This document shows positions 7,520 through 16,920 of a stretch of DNA of 40,933 bases, piece after piece. The DNA is from Cytophagales bacterium (lineage in GTDB: Bacteria; Bacteroidota; Bacteroidia; Cytophagales; Spirosomataceae): assembly GCA_013298215.1 (NCBI GenBank), contig JAAFKE010000035.1, forward strand, positions 1 through 40,933, in the 5' to 3' direction. Made by a program: the position numbers and the translations under genes. Below the pieces are notes generated by a model. It ran no database searches and was not told the origin of the DNA. It saw only the letters and a list, made by a program, of their open reading frames with translations. How positions within the stretch are numbered: position 1 is the stretch's first letter; each line of letters opens with the position of its first letter.

Positions 7520-8671
7520 ATGAAAAAAGTAGTATTGGCCGCTGGCCTGATGATAACTACTGTATGCTGTTTGCAAGCACAAAAAGTAGATTTGGATAGA
7601 TTTCGTTTTGGTGTCAGTTACCAACGACTACCTACTCAGTCCGTTCCGCTCCATGAGCGCACTTTCGGCACTCGCGTGATCTATGGCCCGACTTTGGATA
7701 GCGAAGCCTCAGAAAATATTGTAAACGAGAGCATTAACATCGATGGTTGGAAGCGGGTTTCGGCCTATCCAACAGTTGGGATTGATATGAAATTAGAAAG
7801 TTTTGAGTTTAAAGGGCTTGAAAGAAAAAGCAGAACGCAAGAATCGAAAGACCGTAATGGTATTGTTACCAGAACCACTTATTATTATGTGGAAGCCTAT
7901 TATTCGGGGGCAGGTGTTTGCAAATATATTGGTCCTTCTAACCCAAAACAGCCGTCAGAAAGTGAGTTGGCGGAGATCAAACAAAAAGAAGAACAAAAGG
8001 CAAATAATAGGTTTTTGGCAAATGCGACGCTCGACACAAAAGCATCAAAGACAAACCCAGAAAACAACACTGAAAGAACAATAGGTCTTTACCGTTCAAT
8101 GACTTACCGCTCAGACGAAACTACTGACGGTGATCCTTCGGAGTATTTTAGGGACAATAAAGAGGCCATTAAGGCAGACCAACTACGGGCATATATTGAC
8201 TTGTGTATTAAAAGTGTGAATAGTGGCTTGAACAATATGTATGGTTATAGTACTGTCAATGACGCTGAGTTTTTATGGATTTTAAACTCAAGAGACCACC
8301 CCGAATATCAAGTGCAGCAGGAGGCAATACAGGCAGTAAAAGCACTTTTTCAGACCATGAAGGCTGATGAACCATTAGACAAGCTATCTGCAAATTTGCA
8401 GCCCCTCATTGACTACTTTGATAGTCTCAAAACAAAATATGCGGGCGACAATAAACCTGATAAAAAAATGAGGTATTCGGCCTATTATAATCTTGCTAAA
8501 ATTTATTTTTATCTCGACCAACCCGAAAAATCTATCAAAGAAGCCGAAGGATTAATAGCCAACGGTTATGACGAGAGAGACGGTGAAAAAATAATTGAAA
8601 GTGCCCAGAAACTACAATCGCTTTTCGAATCAGCTAAAGTATCATCAACACACAATTTACCATTAAAATAA
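7520..8671 (+). CDS. Secreted protein of unknown function with TPR-like C-terminus
   Basis: The 383-residue protein has a signal peptide (MKKVVLAAGLMITTVCCLQA, cut before QKVDL). The first half is beta-rich with many Tyr residues, as in periplasmic or surface beta-sandwich domains. The region from about 320 (YSAYYNLAKIYFYLDQPEKS) resembles one TPR or TPR-like helical pair. No family is recognised. It is 26 bases upstream of a propeller protein whose signal peptide is very similar (MKKIVLAIGLTMSALCVEAQ), so the two are probably one operon and act together in the cell envelope. Confidence 0.8.
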   Translation: MKKVVLAAGLMITTVCCLQAQKVDLDRFRFGVSYQRLPTQSVPLHERTFGTRVIYGPTLDSEASENIVNESINIDGWKRVSAYPTVGIDMKLESFEFKGLERKSRTQESKDRNGIVTRTTYYYVEAYYSGAGVCKYIGPSNPKQPSESELAEIKQKEEQKANNRFLANATLDTKASKTNPENNTERTIGLYRSMTYRSDETTDGDPSEYFRDNKEAIKADQLRAYIDLCIKSVNSGLNNMYGYSTVNDAEFLWILNSRDHPEYQVQQEAIQAVKALFQTMKADEPLDKLSANLQPLIDYFDSLKTKYAGDNKPDKKMRYSAYYNLAKIYFYLDQPEKSIKEAEGLIANGYDERDGEKIIESAQKLQSLFESAKVSSTHNLPLK

Positions 8672-8697
8672 ACAACTAAGTAAAAACAAATAACCTA

Positions 8698-10605
8698 ATG
8701 AAAAAAATAGTACTGGCTATTGGCCTGACAATGAGTGCTTTGTGCGTAGAGGCACAAGATGGTGTTCCACAAATTCAAACCCCTGAATGGTCTCTGGATG
8801 TTGCTGGAAAGGTAGATTGGATGAAACAAGCCGAAACGGGTACAATCGTAACCTACGGCAGCAAAAAAGCATTGGGAACGGCCAACCAATTAGTAGGCAT
8901 TGACCCTGCAACCCGTAAAATAGTTTGGACGTATGACTTGCCAAAATCTACTGCCTTGATAGAAATGAAGCCCGAAGATGTGCAGTTCGTGCCAAATTCG
9001 CCTTACATGGTCGTGTCAAGACCAATTGGTATTAATAGTGAGGCCATTGAAGTTGTAGATTACCTCACAGGCGAAAATGTTTATAAATCAGAAGGCATTA
9101 AAATTGATAACCAAACGCCGCTTTCTAAATTGGGTGCAATGCTTTTAGAGTATCGCAAAGATAAAATGGGCTACGTTGGCCTGTTGGATTTAGCGCAAAA
9201 AAAGGAGCTTTGGAACGTTCAGTTGGGTAAGCGGTCTTATAGCTTGAAGTCGTTGATGAAAGCATCTATGAGTTCACCTACAGCCGTAAACCCAAACCCG
9301 ATGTTGGATAAAAACAATAATTTGCTGTTCCCAGACGAGCAATTCCTTTACAGTATTGACACAAAAACAGGTGCAACGCTCTGGAAAATTGAAAATGGTG
9401 ACAAAATTGGCAAATTGGAAGTATCTGAAAATGGCGATGTGGTGTATTATGGAGGAGGCAAAAAAATCAATGCCGTAAATTTGTCAGATGGGAAAGACAT
9501 TTGGAAAGACCCATTTAAAGTACCTGGCAAATTTAAGTATTTTATACCGATGAAAGGCAACACGCTGTTGGTTGTTACCGAGGCCGGCGTAACTCGTATT
9601 GATGAGGCCGCAGGAAAGTCAGTCTGGAAAAAGCCAAATTACGTAGATTTACCTTTGCAAGAAATCAGATTTGTGAAGCAAGGAATGTTGATCTTATCAA
9701 GTTCACCAGACAGGTCGCAGTTTGATTTGATTGATTATAACGGTAAAGACCTTTGGAGACGTCCATACAAAGCCGATAAGGCCGTGATCGATTTTCAATT
9801 GACCACCAAAGGGATTTTATACACCAATGCCGAAGAGTCTGATGTAATAAATCTCGAAAGCGGAGACAATGATGTTTGGAAAAAACGAATCAAAGTTAGG
9901 AGAAGACCAGTAGTTGGACTTGACAACACAAACAATAGAATGTTGCTTTATACCAATGAGAAACTATATGCCATTGATTTGAATGATGTTAGTTACAAAC
10001 TGCTCGCAGAAGATATTAATTTTAGGGGAGATAACGAAGATGTCCAAAACATTGAAACTCGTGCGGAGGGTTACGTATTGAGCTCAAATCAAAATATCTG
10101 GAAAGTTGATTTTGACGGAAAACCAGTTTATAACCATTTTTATCGTGAGGCAGGTACGGCCAAACGTGCTTTGGGACTACTTGGCTCGGTGGCATCGGTG
10201 GCAGGTATGACCTATCTGTTAGGAGCAGGAGGTGTAAATGCACTGACTGGTTTTGGTAGCGCAGCGATGGGCAACTCGGAGGCGGCAGTTCGTGACTTCA
10301 ACAAGGCTGATAATCAAATTACAGGTGCAATAGCCGCGGATGCTGCAGCTGGGGCTTTCAGTAATATGGCTTCAAAGAGATACAAGGCAACGATTAGTAC
10401 AAAAGACGTTTTCTGCACGCTTACGGCCATTGAGGTAGATGGCTCACCAAAAAGAAGTGGTATGGTAAAGGTAAACAAAGACAGTGGTGTAGAGCTTGGC
10501 AAAATAATATTGAAAGACCTCACCCCAATCTATATTCAAGATGACGTTGATGGAGTAATGTATGTGATTGTAGATGACAACAATTTTTATTGCTACAAAC
10601 TATAA
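8698..10605 (+). CDS. Secreted PQQ-like beta-propeller repeat protein
   Basis: The 635-residue exported protein has a signal peptide of about 20 residues. Residues about 40-440 contain repeated blade motifs of the PQQ/BamB-like type, each ending in a Trp near a Gly-Lys turn: GATLWKIENGD, DGKDIWKDPF, AGKSVWKKP, NGKDLWRRPYK, NDVWKKRIK. Such propellers generally bind other proteins; no quinone-binding residues or haem motif are seen, so enzymatic activity is not implied. Near residue 490-520 a Gly/Ala-rich hydrophobic stretch (ALGLLGSVASVAGMTYLLGA) interrupts the propeller text and may contact a membrane. The last blade-like part follows (YIQDDVDGVMYVIVDDNNFY). It is probably co-transcribed with the preceding gene. 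Confidence 0.82.
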   Translation: MKKIVLAIGLTMSALCVEAQDGVPQIQTPEWSLDVAGKVDWMKQAETGTIVTYGSKKALGTANQLVGIDPATRKIVWTYDLPKSTALIEMKPEDVQFVPNSPYMVVSRPIGINSEAIEVVDYLTGENVYKSEGIKIDNQTPLSKLGAMLLEYRKDKMGYVGLLDLAQKKELWNVQLGKRSYSLKSLMKASMSSPTAVNPNPMLDKNNNLLFPDEQFLYSIDTKTGATLWKIENGDKIGKLEVSENGDVVYYGGGKKINAVNLSDGKDIWKDPFKVPGKFKYFIPMKGNTLLVVTEAGVTRIDEAAGKSVWKKPNYVDLPLQEIRFVKQGMLILSSSPDRSQFDLIDYNGKDLWRRPYKADKAVIDFQLTTKGILYTNAEESDVINLESGDNDVWKKRIKVRRRPVVGLDNTNNRMLLYTNEKLYAIDLNDVSYKLLAEDINFRGDNEDVQNIETRAEGYVLSSNQNIWKVDFDGKPVYNHFYREAGTAKRALGLLGSVASVAGMTYLLGAGGVNALTGFGSAAMGNSEAAVRDFNKADNQITGAIAADAAAGAFSNMASKRYKATISTKDVFCTLTAIEVDGSPKRSGMVKVNKDSGVELGKIILKDLTPIYIQDDVDGVMYVIVDDNNFYCYKL

Positions 10606-10638
10606 TCTCTTACCCGTTTCAATCAATTCCCATTTTTA

Positions 10639-10671
10639 CAATCCTCGTCTGGCCATGCTGGGCGAGGATTG
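10639..10671 (+). terminator. Intrinsic terminator after the propeller gene
   Basis: CAATCCTCG and CGAGGATTG form a perfect 9-bp stem with a 15-base loop, followed by TTTGGTTTT. It lies 33 bases after the propeller stop codon and also faces the convergent DoxX gene. Confidence 0.7.
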
Positions 10672-10706
10672 TTTGGTTTTAAACCCGTATTGGATTCTAT
10701 AAAAAC

Positions 10707-11063
10707 CTACTTCACGATCGTATGCTGATACGCCCACCAGATGAGTACAAACTGCAAGGGCAGGCGCAGCCAGAGTAAAATGGGAGATATTTTGCTGAAT
10801 TTATCCGACACCGCCATGTAAATATTGGCAGGAAACACCGCAATAAGCAACGCAATAATGCCCCACGCGGCCCAAACGCGGGTTTGAGGAAACAACAGTC
10901 CGACCCCGCACACTATTTCTACAATGCCGCTCACCACTACCGCCAGTTTAGGATCAGAAATAAACGGCGGAACTATTTTTAGAAAGAACCGTTCGGATGT
11001 AAAATGTGATATACCAGCGTAGGTATAGATCGCCGCCATGACGTATAAATTGATGGGTCCCAT
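10707..11063 (-). CDS. DoxX-family integral membrane protein
   Basis: The 118-residue protein has four predicted membrane helices: about 5-23, 40-60 (LAVVVSGIVEIVCGVGLLF), 66-85 (AAWGIIALLIAVFPANIYM) and 98-113. The AGISHF motif after helix 1 and the PANIYMA motif after helix 3 are typical of the DoxX/MauE-like family, small inner-membrane proteins of poorly defined redox or quinone-related roles. The start is the ATG at 11063. It is convergent with the propeller gene and divergent from the peptidase gene. Confidence 0.85.
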   Translation of the reverse strand: MGPINLYVMAAIYTYAGISHFTSERFFLKIVPPFISDPKLAVVVSGIVEIVCGVGLLFPQTRVWAAWGIIALLIAVFPANIYMAVSDKFSKISPILLWLRLPLQFVLIWWAYQHTIVK

Positions 11064-11180
11064 ATTTTTTAGGTAAGGTTTAAGAACTTGTGATTACTTT
11101 TGGGGTTAAAGTACGTTATTTTCTATCAAAGAATATACCCCGCACAGAAAAGTAACCAATTAAATCCGTTCTCGTCCAAA

Positions 11181-11987
11181 GTGAAAAGAAAAAATCTCAC
11201 CAGTATCTCGTTTTCAGCGTTTATGTTTTCAATTGGGCGTATCGTTACTGTGTTGGCAGTCCCTTTTTTGTTGAGTTCGAGCAGCACTACGGGCGAGATC
11301 ATGGACAAGATTGTGCCAATCAGCCGCAGTTTTAAGCAAATGTTGAGCGACGTTCGCGAGCAACGCATCACGCCCGACTCAGCCCAGCGGCAGTTTGTCG
11401 TTATTAGTGGGTTGCTCAAAAGTAATTTTCCCGCTGATTCGGCCCAGTGCCAGGCCGACACGGTCATGGTTTTTCCGTTGCGTGGTTTTTCAAAACGTGC
11501 CATCGGCGGCAACGGGTCGGCGGTTGGGTTTCGCCCGAAGGGATTCAATCTGTTCGATAATTCGGTGCGTGGGAGCCACCCAGCCCACGACCTTTTTATC
11601 CACGACATGAACGACGACAGCCGCGACGACTACACCCAAAAGCCAGTTGATGTGTTGGCCATAACCAACGGCGTGGTGGTGGCCACCGAAACCAATTGGG
11701 ATACCCTCAGCGTTTTCAGGGGTGGCAACTACGTGTGGCTCTACGACCCGTGCCGCCAAGGCTTGTTCTATTTTGCCCACAACCAAGTAGTGAGCGTTCA
11801 ACAGGGCGAACTGGTTAGGGCGGGCGACAAACTGGGAGAGGTTGGCCGAACGGGGTTCAACGCCCGCAGAAAGCGGTCGCATACACACCTGCATCTGATG
11901 TATTTGCAGATACAACCCGACGGCCTGCCCGTGCCTAAAAATACCTTCGACTGGCTAATTAAGGCGCGGCCCGCACCCAACGACTAA
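11181..11987 (+). CDS. M23-family (LytM-like) metallopeptidase
   Basis: A zinc-dependent peptidoglycan-type endopeptidase is indicated by the M23 motifs HPAHD (HxxxD) and, 100 residues later, SHTHLHL (HxH). Between them lies the usual VDVLAITNGVVVATETNWD beta-hairpin and AGDKLGEVGRTG. The open frame reaches back to a TTG at 11100. I prefer the GTG at 11181, because it gives a positively charged start (VKRKNLTSISF) followed by a hydrophobic stretch to about residue 35, that is, a signal peptide or anchor; an ATG at 11223 is another option. The product is about 268 residues. The motif spacing is normal, so it is probably active in the periplasm. Confidence 0.87.
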   Translation: MKRKNLTSISFSAFMFSIGRIVTVLAVPFLLSSSSTTGEIMDKIVPISRSFKQMLSDVREQRITPDSAQRQFVVISGLLKSNFPADSAQCQADTVMVFPLRGFSKRAIGGNGSAVGFRPKGFNLFDNSVRGSHPAHDLFIHDMNDDSRDDYTQKPVDVLAITNGVVVATETNWDTLSVFRGGNYVWLYDPCRQGLFYFAHNQVVSVQQGELVRAGDKLGEVGRTGFNARRKRSHTHLHLMYLQIQPDGLPVPKNTFDWLIKARPAPND

Positions 11988-11988
11988 G

Positions 11989-12285
11989 TTATTCTACCTC
12001 GCAGACGGTTTGGTTTGAAAACGCCAGTGGTTTGTCGGCAAAGAGTACTTTGGTTTGCGCCCACACGTTCTCAAAAAATGGGGAGTTTCGGTAAGCATTC
12101 AGATCTGTTTCGGAATCCCACACGCTGATGGTCGTAAAAACGGCAGGGTTGTGTAAGTCGGCCAGGAGGTGGAGTTTGCGGCAGCCAGGCATGGCCCTAA
12201 TTTTGTTTTTTGAGGCATCGAATACTGCCAAGAAAGCCGCTGTTTTATCAAGTTTAAAGGTCATTCGTACTATTCTGGTGAGCAT
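11989..12285 (-). CDS. Antibiotic-biosynthesis-monooxygenase (ABM) fold protein
   Basis: The 98-residue protein starts MLTRIVRMTFKLDKTAAFLA and contains AMPGCRKLHLL and TTISVWDSETDLNAYRNSPFF, the usual ABM ferredoxin-like layout. In this layout the mid-protein W and the Y-x-x-S helix line the pocket. Family members range from monooxygenases to haem-degrading enzymes, and the substrate cannot be read here. The open frame continues upstream to an ATG at 12321, but that would put the ribosome-binding region inside the terminator of the next gene, so the internal ATG at 12285 is preferred. The stop is one base beyond the convergent peptidase stop. Confidence 0.8.
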   Translation of the reverse strand: MLTRIVRMTFKLDKTAAFLAVFDASKNKIRAMPGCRKLHLLADLHNPAVFTTISVWDSETDLNAYRNSPFFENVWAQTKVLFADKPLAFSNQTVCEVE

Positions 12286-12326
12286 ACTGGGTGGGGTGCT
12301 GGTATGGAGGATGGAGGGCACAAAAA

Positions 12327-12371
12327 AACGATCGGGTGATTGAATAGTAGTTATTCAATCACCCGATCGTT
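12327..12371 (-). terminator. Strong intrinsic terminator of the TonB-receptor gene
   Basis: A perfect 20-bp inverted repeat (arms 12327-12346 and 12352-12371, core CGATCGGGTGATTGAATA) with a 5-base loop is followed on the minus strand by seven T. It lies 16 bases after the receptor stop codon and insulates the ABM gene downstream. Confidence 0.9.
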
Positions 12372-12387
12372 CGTTTATTCGGTCAGT

Positions 12388-15300
12388 TTAGAATCTGAAT
12401 GTAATTGCGGCCGTAACCATGCGTGGCAACACTGGCCGCGCATAGACTGGCGAGTTCAACTGGTTCAAAACAGTTATGTCAGTATTAGGCAGAACCGTTC
12501 CGTCGGGGCGTTTCACACCACCCACGGCAATGTCCTCGGCGGTTGTACCCTGCAAGCCGTAGCCACCAAAGAGCAAAATGCCTGCGTTGTTTAAGACGTT
12601 GCTGGCCTGAATGGCAATCGACAGTTTAGAGGTCAAGTCGCCGGTTATGCCCAAGCCAAGCACTCCGTAGGCGGGCAAAGTAACGCTGTTGCGGCGGTTG
12701 CCTTGGCGCTCGCTCATCCAGCGGTAGTTAATGTAGGGTGTAAACTTGCCCAGGCGGTAGCTTGGTGTCACGTCCAAAATAATGGCAGGGATGTCTTTAA
12801 CCTTGTTGTTAGAAAAATCCTCCATAAAAAATGCGGCAGGGTTCACCGATCCGCCCGTGTTTTGGTATTTCAGACGCGCGTAAACTGCGCTCTGCACGGT
12901 GGCGTGGGCCCGAACACTAAACTTGCTGGTTGGGTTCAGAACTGTTTCAATTTCTAAACCCAGCGTGCGGGTGGCATTGAAGGTTGCATCGGTAAAGAAA
13001 CTGGCGGCGCCGTTCGAGATAAACAATTGCAGCAGTGCGTTGTCTAAATAACTATAAAAACCTGTGAGCGACAAAGACGCTTTTTTAGAGGCCACTTTGT
13101 AGCCAAGTTCTCCCTGCGTGATGGTCTCCAACGATGCTTTTTTGTCCAACGGAATGTTCACAAAGTTGTTGGCGTAGTAGTCTAATTCAGGGGCTTTGTT
13201 GCCGCGCGACACCCGTCCGTACACGGCAGACTTGCCACTAAGTTTGTAGTTTGCCCCCAACGACCACGACAGGTAATTGAACTGAAAACCAGCACCATCG
13301 CCAGATGCGTCTTCGTTCGTAACCTTACCCGTTGCGTCATAAGACTTGTCGTACTCAAAAACGCGGCCGTTGTATACCCTAGACCCTAAGTCGTAGGTCG
13401 TGAAGGGGTTTCCGTCGAGCCCGCCCAAACCGCCTATGGCAGTTCCGCCCTGCCAGCCTTCTTTTTGGCCATTTTGGCGCACCGACTCATAGCGAAGTCC
13501 TAAGTCGAAGGTTAGTTTTTCGGTAGCCTTAAACACATCGTTTAAGTAAATGGCCGATAGGGTCGATGTATTTTTGGTAACTGTATAGGCTAAACCACTG
13601 TGGAGCGCCATTCCGCTGGCATCGGTGGCCTTGTATGTGCCCGTGCCGTACAGGCCGCCAAAGGCAGCCGTAAGTGCTGGTACTGCCTGCACAATTGCAG
13701 GAGCGGTACGTGGCGCAGGAAACTCCACGCGCACCGCGCGGGGGTTTGCGCCAATAGTACTGAGCACGCCATCGGCAAACCACTGGGTGTCTATGCTGGT
13801 GTTTGAGTAATAGCCACCGAAGGTAAGTTGGTGTTTGCCTGCCTCTTTATTAAAATTCAAAGAAACGATGTTATCGTTGGTTTGATTGTACATATTGAGG
13901 GGCGCGGTGGCCAACAGGTACTTACCCAGTTTGTTGGGTACGCTCGGGTCTAAAACACCCACTGGCAAACCGCCCTGAACTGCAAAGTTTACTTTGGCCA
14001 GCACCTCGCCCGTTTGGGCATCGAAGTACGTCGGAGACAACACGCTCGGCAAAAACGACTGGGCTACTTGGCCTCCCACTACCGCGCCAGCGGCGGCGTA
14101 TGTACCAGGACTGGCCAGTGCACCCGCGCCAAATTGCAAATATCCTTGGTTGTTTGGCACCACCAACGATGGCACAACTGGTATTACAATATTGCCCTGG
14201 TATTGAACGTAGGCTTGGTCAAAATTAGAGTGTTTGGCTTTTAGGCTCATGGCCCAACCTTTGCCAAGCTCCGTTTGGTAGTCGAAACCGACCGACCACG
14301 TTTTATTTTGAATACCGTTTTTGGCATCAAAAATACGGGTAGGGTTGTTGGCTCCATTTTCTCTTCTAAACTGATCGGCGCGTACAACCGTCGATTTTAC
14401 ATCGATAAATGTGGTAGAATAGTTAATGTCCACGGGGTCTGTGCCGCCTACGTAGCCGGTTGAAAGATCGTTTTGGAGGGCAATTTCTTTAAAGAATGTG
14501 TTCTGATCGTTTAGATACTTGCCATACAGCTTGAAAGTGCCTTTGCCAATTTGTTTGGTAATGTTGGCTTTCACTTGCCCACCCACGTTGGCCAAAAAAG
14601 GCGTAGTGCGCGCGCCGCCGTCTTGGCGGTAGAACCCGCCAATGTGGTAGGCCCAGCCTTTTGCAATTGGCCCACCAAACTCGGCTTCAACCCGGCCGAT
14701 GCCCTTGCCGTTTCCGTAGAGGCCACCCTGCAAACGCGCCGAACCTGCGAAAACCGAACCACCCGTTTTAGAAATAAAATTAAAAATACCCCCTGGTGCA
14801 TTAGGGGCAGTTGTTACCGAACTTCCACCTCTAACTGCCTCCAAACGCCCAGTGGTAATGTCGGCGCGTTGGTACATATCAATCACCGAAAAACCCATTT
14901 GTGCGCCCATCACTGGTAGTCCTTCTTCCTGTAAACTTACGTATGTGAAGCCAATCTGGTCGTTGCCAGCTGGTGCAACACCCCGCGCAACAACGCGGTT
15001 GCCGACCTCGCCCGACGAGTTATCCACAAAAATGCCAGGCACCGATTGCAGCAAATCGCCCGTTCCGCGCGGCATTCGTTGTTCAATGTTTTTGGCGTTG
15101 AGGGTCGTTATGGCCACCGACGACTCTAATTTGGTGCGCTGGTCGAAAGCTCCCGTTACGACCACCGCCTCCATGTCGAGGGCATCTTCCGACAATTTAA
15201 AGTCCGATGTTTTGTTGCCGTCTACCGAAATAGTTCTTTCTACTGGCGAAAACCCCACGAATGAGGCCACCAGTACGTAGCTGCCGTTCGCCAAATTTTG

Positions 15301-15480
15301 TATTTCGTACATTCCGTTGCGGTCGGTTACGGCACCTTTTATAGTTCCTTTAATAAGGACCGACGCACCCGCGAGTACTGCATTTTGTTCGTCGTAGACT
15401 TTTCCTTTAATTGAGTTCTGGGCCATGGCACCCGCAAGGCTGCACATAAAGAACCCCAATAATAGTAAGGTTTTTTTCAT
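12388..15480 (-). CDS. TonB-dependent receptor with carboxypeptidase-regulatory-like domain
   Basis: The 1030-residue outer-membrane transporter has a signal peptide MKKTLLLLGFFMCSLAGAMA. The CarboxypepD_reg-like domain is at about 22-105 (SIKGKVYDEQNAVLAGASVL), a TonB-box-like segment AVVVTGAF follows at about 107, and the plug contains VPGIFVDNSSGE and APGGIFNFISKTGG. The long barrel ends in VTAAITFRF. The plug text and size resemble FecA/siderophore-type receptors more than SusC. The open frame has a 43-residue extension upstream, but the ATG at 15480 begins the signal peptide and is the better start. moaA lies 189 bases upstream in the same direction; co-transcription is possible but not shown. 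Confidence 0.93.
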   Translation of the reverse strand: MKKTLLLLGFFMCSLAGAMAQNSIKGKVYDEQNAVLAGASVLIKGTIKGAVTDRNGMYEIQNLANGSYVLVASFVGFSPVERTISVDGNKTSDFKLSEDALDMEAVVVTGAFDQRTKLESSVAITTLNAKNIEQRMPRGTGDLLQSVPGIFVDNSSGEVGNRVVARGVAPAGNDQIGFTYVSLQEEGLPVMGAQMGFSVIDMYQRADITTGRLEAVRGGSSVTTAPNAPGGIFNFISKTGGSVFAGSARLQGGLYGNGKGIGRVEAEFGGPIAKGWAYHIGGFYRQDGGARTTPFLANVGGQVKANITKQIGKGTFKLYGKYLNDQNTFFKEIALQNDLSTGYVGGTDPVDINYSTTFIDVKSTVVRADQFRRENGANNPTRIFDAKNGIQNKTWSVGFDYQTELGKGWAMSLKAKHSNFDQAYVQYQGNIVIPVVPSLVVPNNQGYLQFGAGALASPGTYAAAGAVVGGQVAQSFLPSVLSPTYFDAQTGEVLAKVNFAVQGGLPVGVLDPSVPNKLGKYLLATAPLNMYNQTNDNIVSLNFNKEAGKHQLTFGGYYSNTSIDTQWFADGVLSTIGANPRAVRVEFPAPRTAPAIVQAVPALTAAFGGLYGTGTYKATDASGMALHSGLAYTVTKNTSTLSAIYLNDVFKATEKLTFDLGLRYESVRQNGQKEGWQGGTAIGGLGGLDGNPFTTYDLGSRVYNGRVFEYDKSYDATGKVTNEDASGDGAGFQFNYLSWSLGANYKLSGKSAVYGRVSRGNKAPELDYYANNFVNIPLDKKASLETITQGELGYKVASKKASLSLTGFYSYLDNALLQLFISNGAASFFTDATFNATRTLGLEIETVLNPTSKFSVRAHATVQSAVYARLKYQNTGGSVNPAAFFMEDFSNNKVKDIPAIILDVTPSYRLGKFTPYINYRWMSERQGNRRNSVTLPAYGVLGLGITGDLTSKLSIAIQASNVLNNAGILLFGGYGLQGTTAEDIAVGGVKRPDGTVLPNTDITVLNQLNSPVYARPVLPRMVTAAITFRF

Positions 15481-15669
15481 TTTGGTTTTGTTAGGTTGAT
15501 TACTTGGTTTGTTTGATGGTACAAAATTGTTAAATTTTTTATAATAAAAATTACAAAAGATATTTTTTATTTGTTGTTCTACCCAAATCTTCATCTGGTA
15601 CAGAAACAAGCGGGGGGCAAATGTGAGTCAAAAATGGGGGAATCACAAATTAGATTTTAGGGTGGTACC

Positions 15670-16659
15670 TCAACCGCCAATGGTGGTCATAGACTCGGTA
15701 ATGTGCGAAGTTCGGCGGGCTTCGGCCTCGAAACCGTCTTTGGCGCGTAGGCGCAGCACGTTGGCGATGTTGCTGCGGAGCGAGTCGTCGCTCATACCCG
15801 TGCGCACCATGTCGCGGAGGTTGAAAACGCCTTCGTCGTAGAGGCAGGTCTTAAAAACGCCCTGCGGTGTGAGCCGTATGCGGTTGCAGGTGCCGCAAAA
15901 AGTACGGCTGTAGGCGGCAATAATACCGATTGTTCCCTTAAAACCAGGCACAAAATAGTTGTAGGCAGTGGAGTTGGGCGGGTCGGGCAGTTTTTGTAGG
16001 GTCGGAAAGTGAATTTTTAGTGCTGCCAATATTTTGGGGTAGCTCCAAAGCTCGTCGTATTGGTTTGCGCCCGCGCCGTTGAAGGGCATTTCTTCGATGA
16101 AGCGTACCGATACTTTTTGGTGGCGGGTCAGTTCGGCCAATGGAATAATGTCTTGGGCGTTTTTACCAGCCATCACCACGGCGTTTATTTTGAGGTCGAG
16201 GCCGTGCTCCAAAACCGCGTCGAAGGTCTGCATCACCCGCTCGAACTCGTCGCGGCGGGTAACTTCAAAAAAACGCTGGCGGTCTAACGTATCCAAACTT
16301 AAATTAACGGACTTTACGCCAAGCCGCTTTAAGTCGGGCACCAAGGGAGCCGTGAGCACGCCGTTGGTCGTAATATTTATCTGATTGAGTCCTTCGATGC
16401 GGCTTATTTTCTCGATAAACTCCATAATGCCGCGCCGCACAAACGGCTCTCCACCAGTAATCCTGACCTTGTTTATACCCATACCCACCAATACCCGAAC
16501 AATGCGCTCCATTTCCTCGAAACTGAGCAGGTGAGGTTTGGGTAGGTAGTCGATGCCCTCTTCGGGCATACAATAGAAGCAGCGCAAGTTGCAGCGATCG
16601 GTGACGGCCAAACGCAAATAATTGATGGCGCGGCCGTGGTTGTCTGTCAATTGATACAT
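15670..16659 (-). CDS. moaA: GTP 3',8-cyclase MoaA (molybdenum cofactor biosynthesis)
   Basis: This radical-SAM enzyme converts GTP to 3',8-cyclo-7,8-dihydro-GTP, the first step of molybdopterin synthesis. The N-terminal [4Fe-4S]-SAM cluster motif is C23-N-L-R-C27-F-Y-C30, followed by MPEEG. ITGGEPFVR and INITTNGVL are the expected SAM-binding strands. The second, C-terminal cluster is bound by C255, C258 and C272 (FCGTCNRIRLTPQG, then KTCLY). The protein ends in the conserved Gly-Gly tail (TTIGG) needed for catalysis. The length (329) is normal and all key residues are present. No other cofactor gene is in the window. Confidence 0.97.
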   Translation of the reverse strand: MYQLTDNHGRAINYLRLAVTDRCNLRCFYCMPEEGIDYLPKPHLLSFEEMERIVRVLVGMGINKVRITGGEPFVRRGIMEFIEKISRIEGLNQINITTNGVLTAPLVPDLKRLGVKSVNLSLDTLDRQRFFEVTRRDEFERVMQTFDAVLEHGLDLKINAVVMAGKNAQDIIPLAELTRHQKVSVRFIEEMPFNGAGANQYDELWSYPKILAALKIHFPTLQKLPDPPNSTAYNYFVPGFKGTIGIIAAYSRTFCGTCNRIRLTPQGVFKTCLYDEGVFNLRDMVRTGMSDDSLRSNIANVLRLRAKDGFEAEARRTSHITESMTTIGG

Positions 16660-16709
16660 TGCTCGGGTCTTTTGGGCATGGCTTATGAACTGTAAAGCTA
16701 CTATTTTTT

Positions 16710-16734
16710 GGTTGTAATCTGCCTACAATCAACC
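16710..16734. promoter_or_regulatory. Dyad upstream of moaA, possible operator
   Basis: GGTTGTA-N7-TACAATCAACC contains an exact 5-bp dyad, TTGTA/TACAA, flanked by offset GGTTG/CAACC, about 55 bases before the moaA start. It could be a regulator site or chance. Confidence 0.2.
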
Positions 16735-16866
16735 GAGATTCAGTATTATTAGTGCGGCAACGCGGGTGGTTTTTGGTAAGCTGAGTAAAACTCGAAAAAA
16801 CTGTGAGTTGGTGGAATGTAGCGGTGGTAGCACGTTTAAAAACATTTTTAAATGTACCAAAAAACC

Positions 16867-16907
16867 AACAAAAAAGCCCCTACAAACGCTGCGGGGGCTT
16901 TTTTGTT
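16867..16907 (-). terminator. Intrinsic terminator after the susD-like gene
   Basis: A 14-bp stem, with GCCCC pairing with GGGGC flanked by A6/T6 (arms 16867-16880 and 16894-16907), has a 13-base loop. It lies just beyond the susD-like stop at 16921. Read on the minus strand it ends in a T-run. Confidence 0.85.
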
Positions 16908-16920
16908 AAAAAAAAACGAA

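Noticed and set aside
11100-11180. TTG-initiated N-terminal extension of the M23 peptidase
   Set aside because: The extension precedes a charged-then-hydrophobic export signal that starts at the GTG (11181), and it would place extra residues before the signal.
16660-16866. Possible molybdenum-cofactor riboswitch upstream of moaA
   Set aside because: Only a short dyad (16710-16734) is visible; the leader is too short and lacks the extended conserved stems of that riboswitch.
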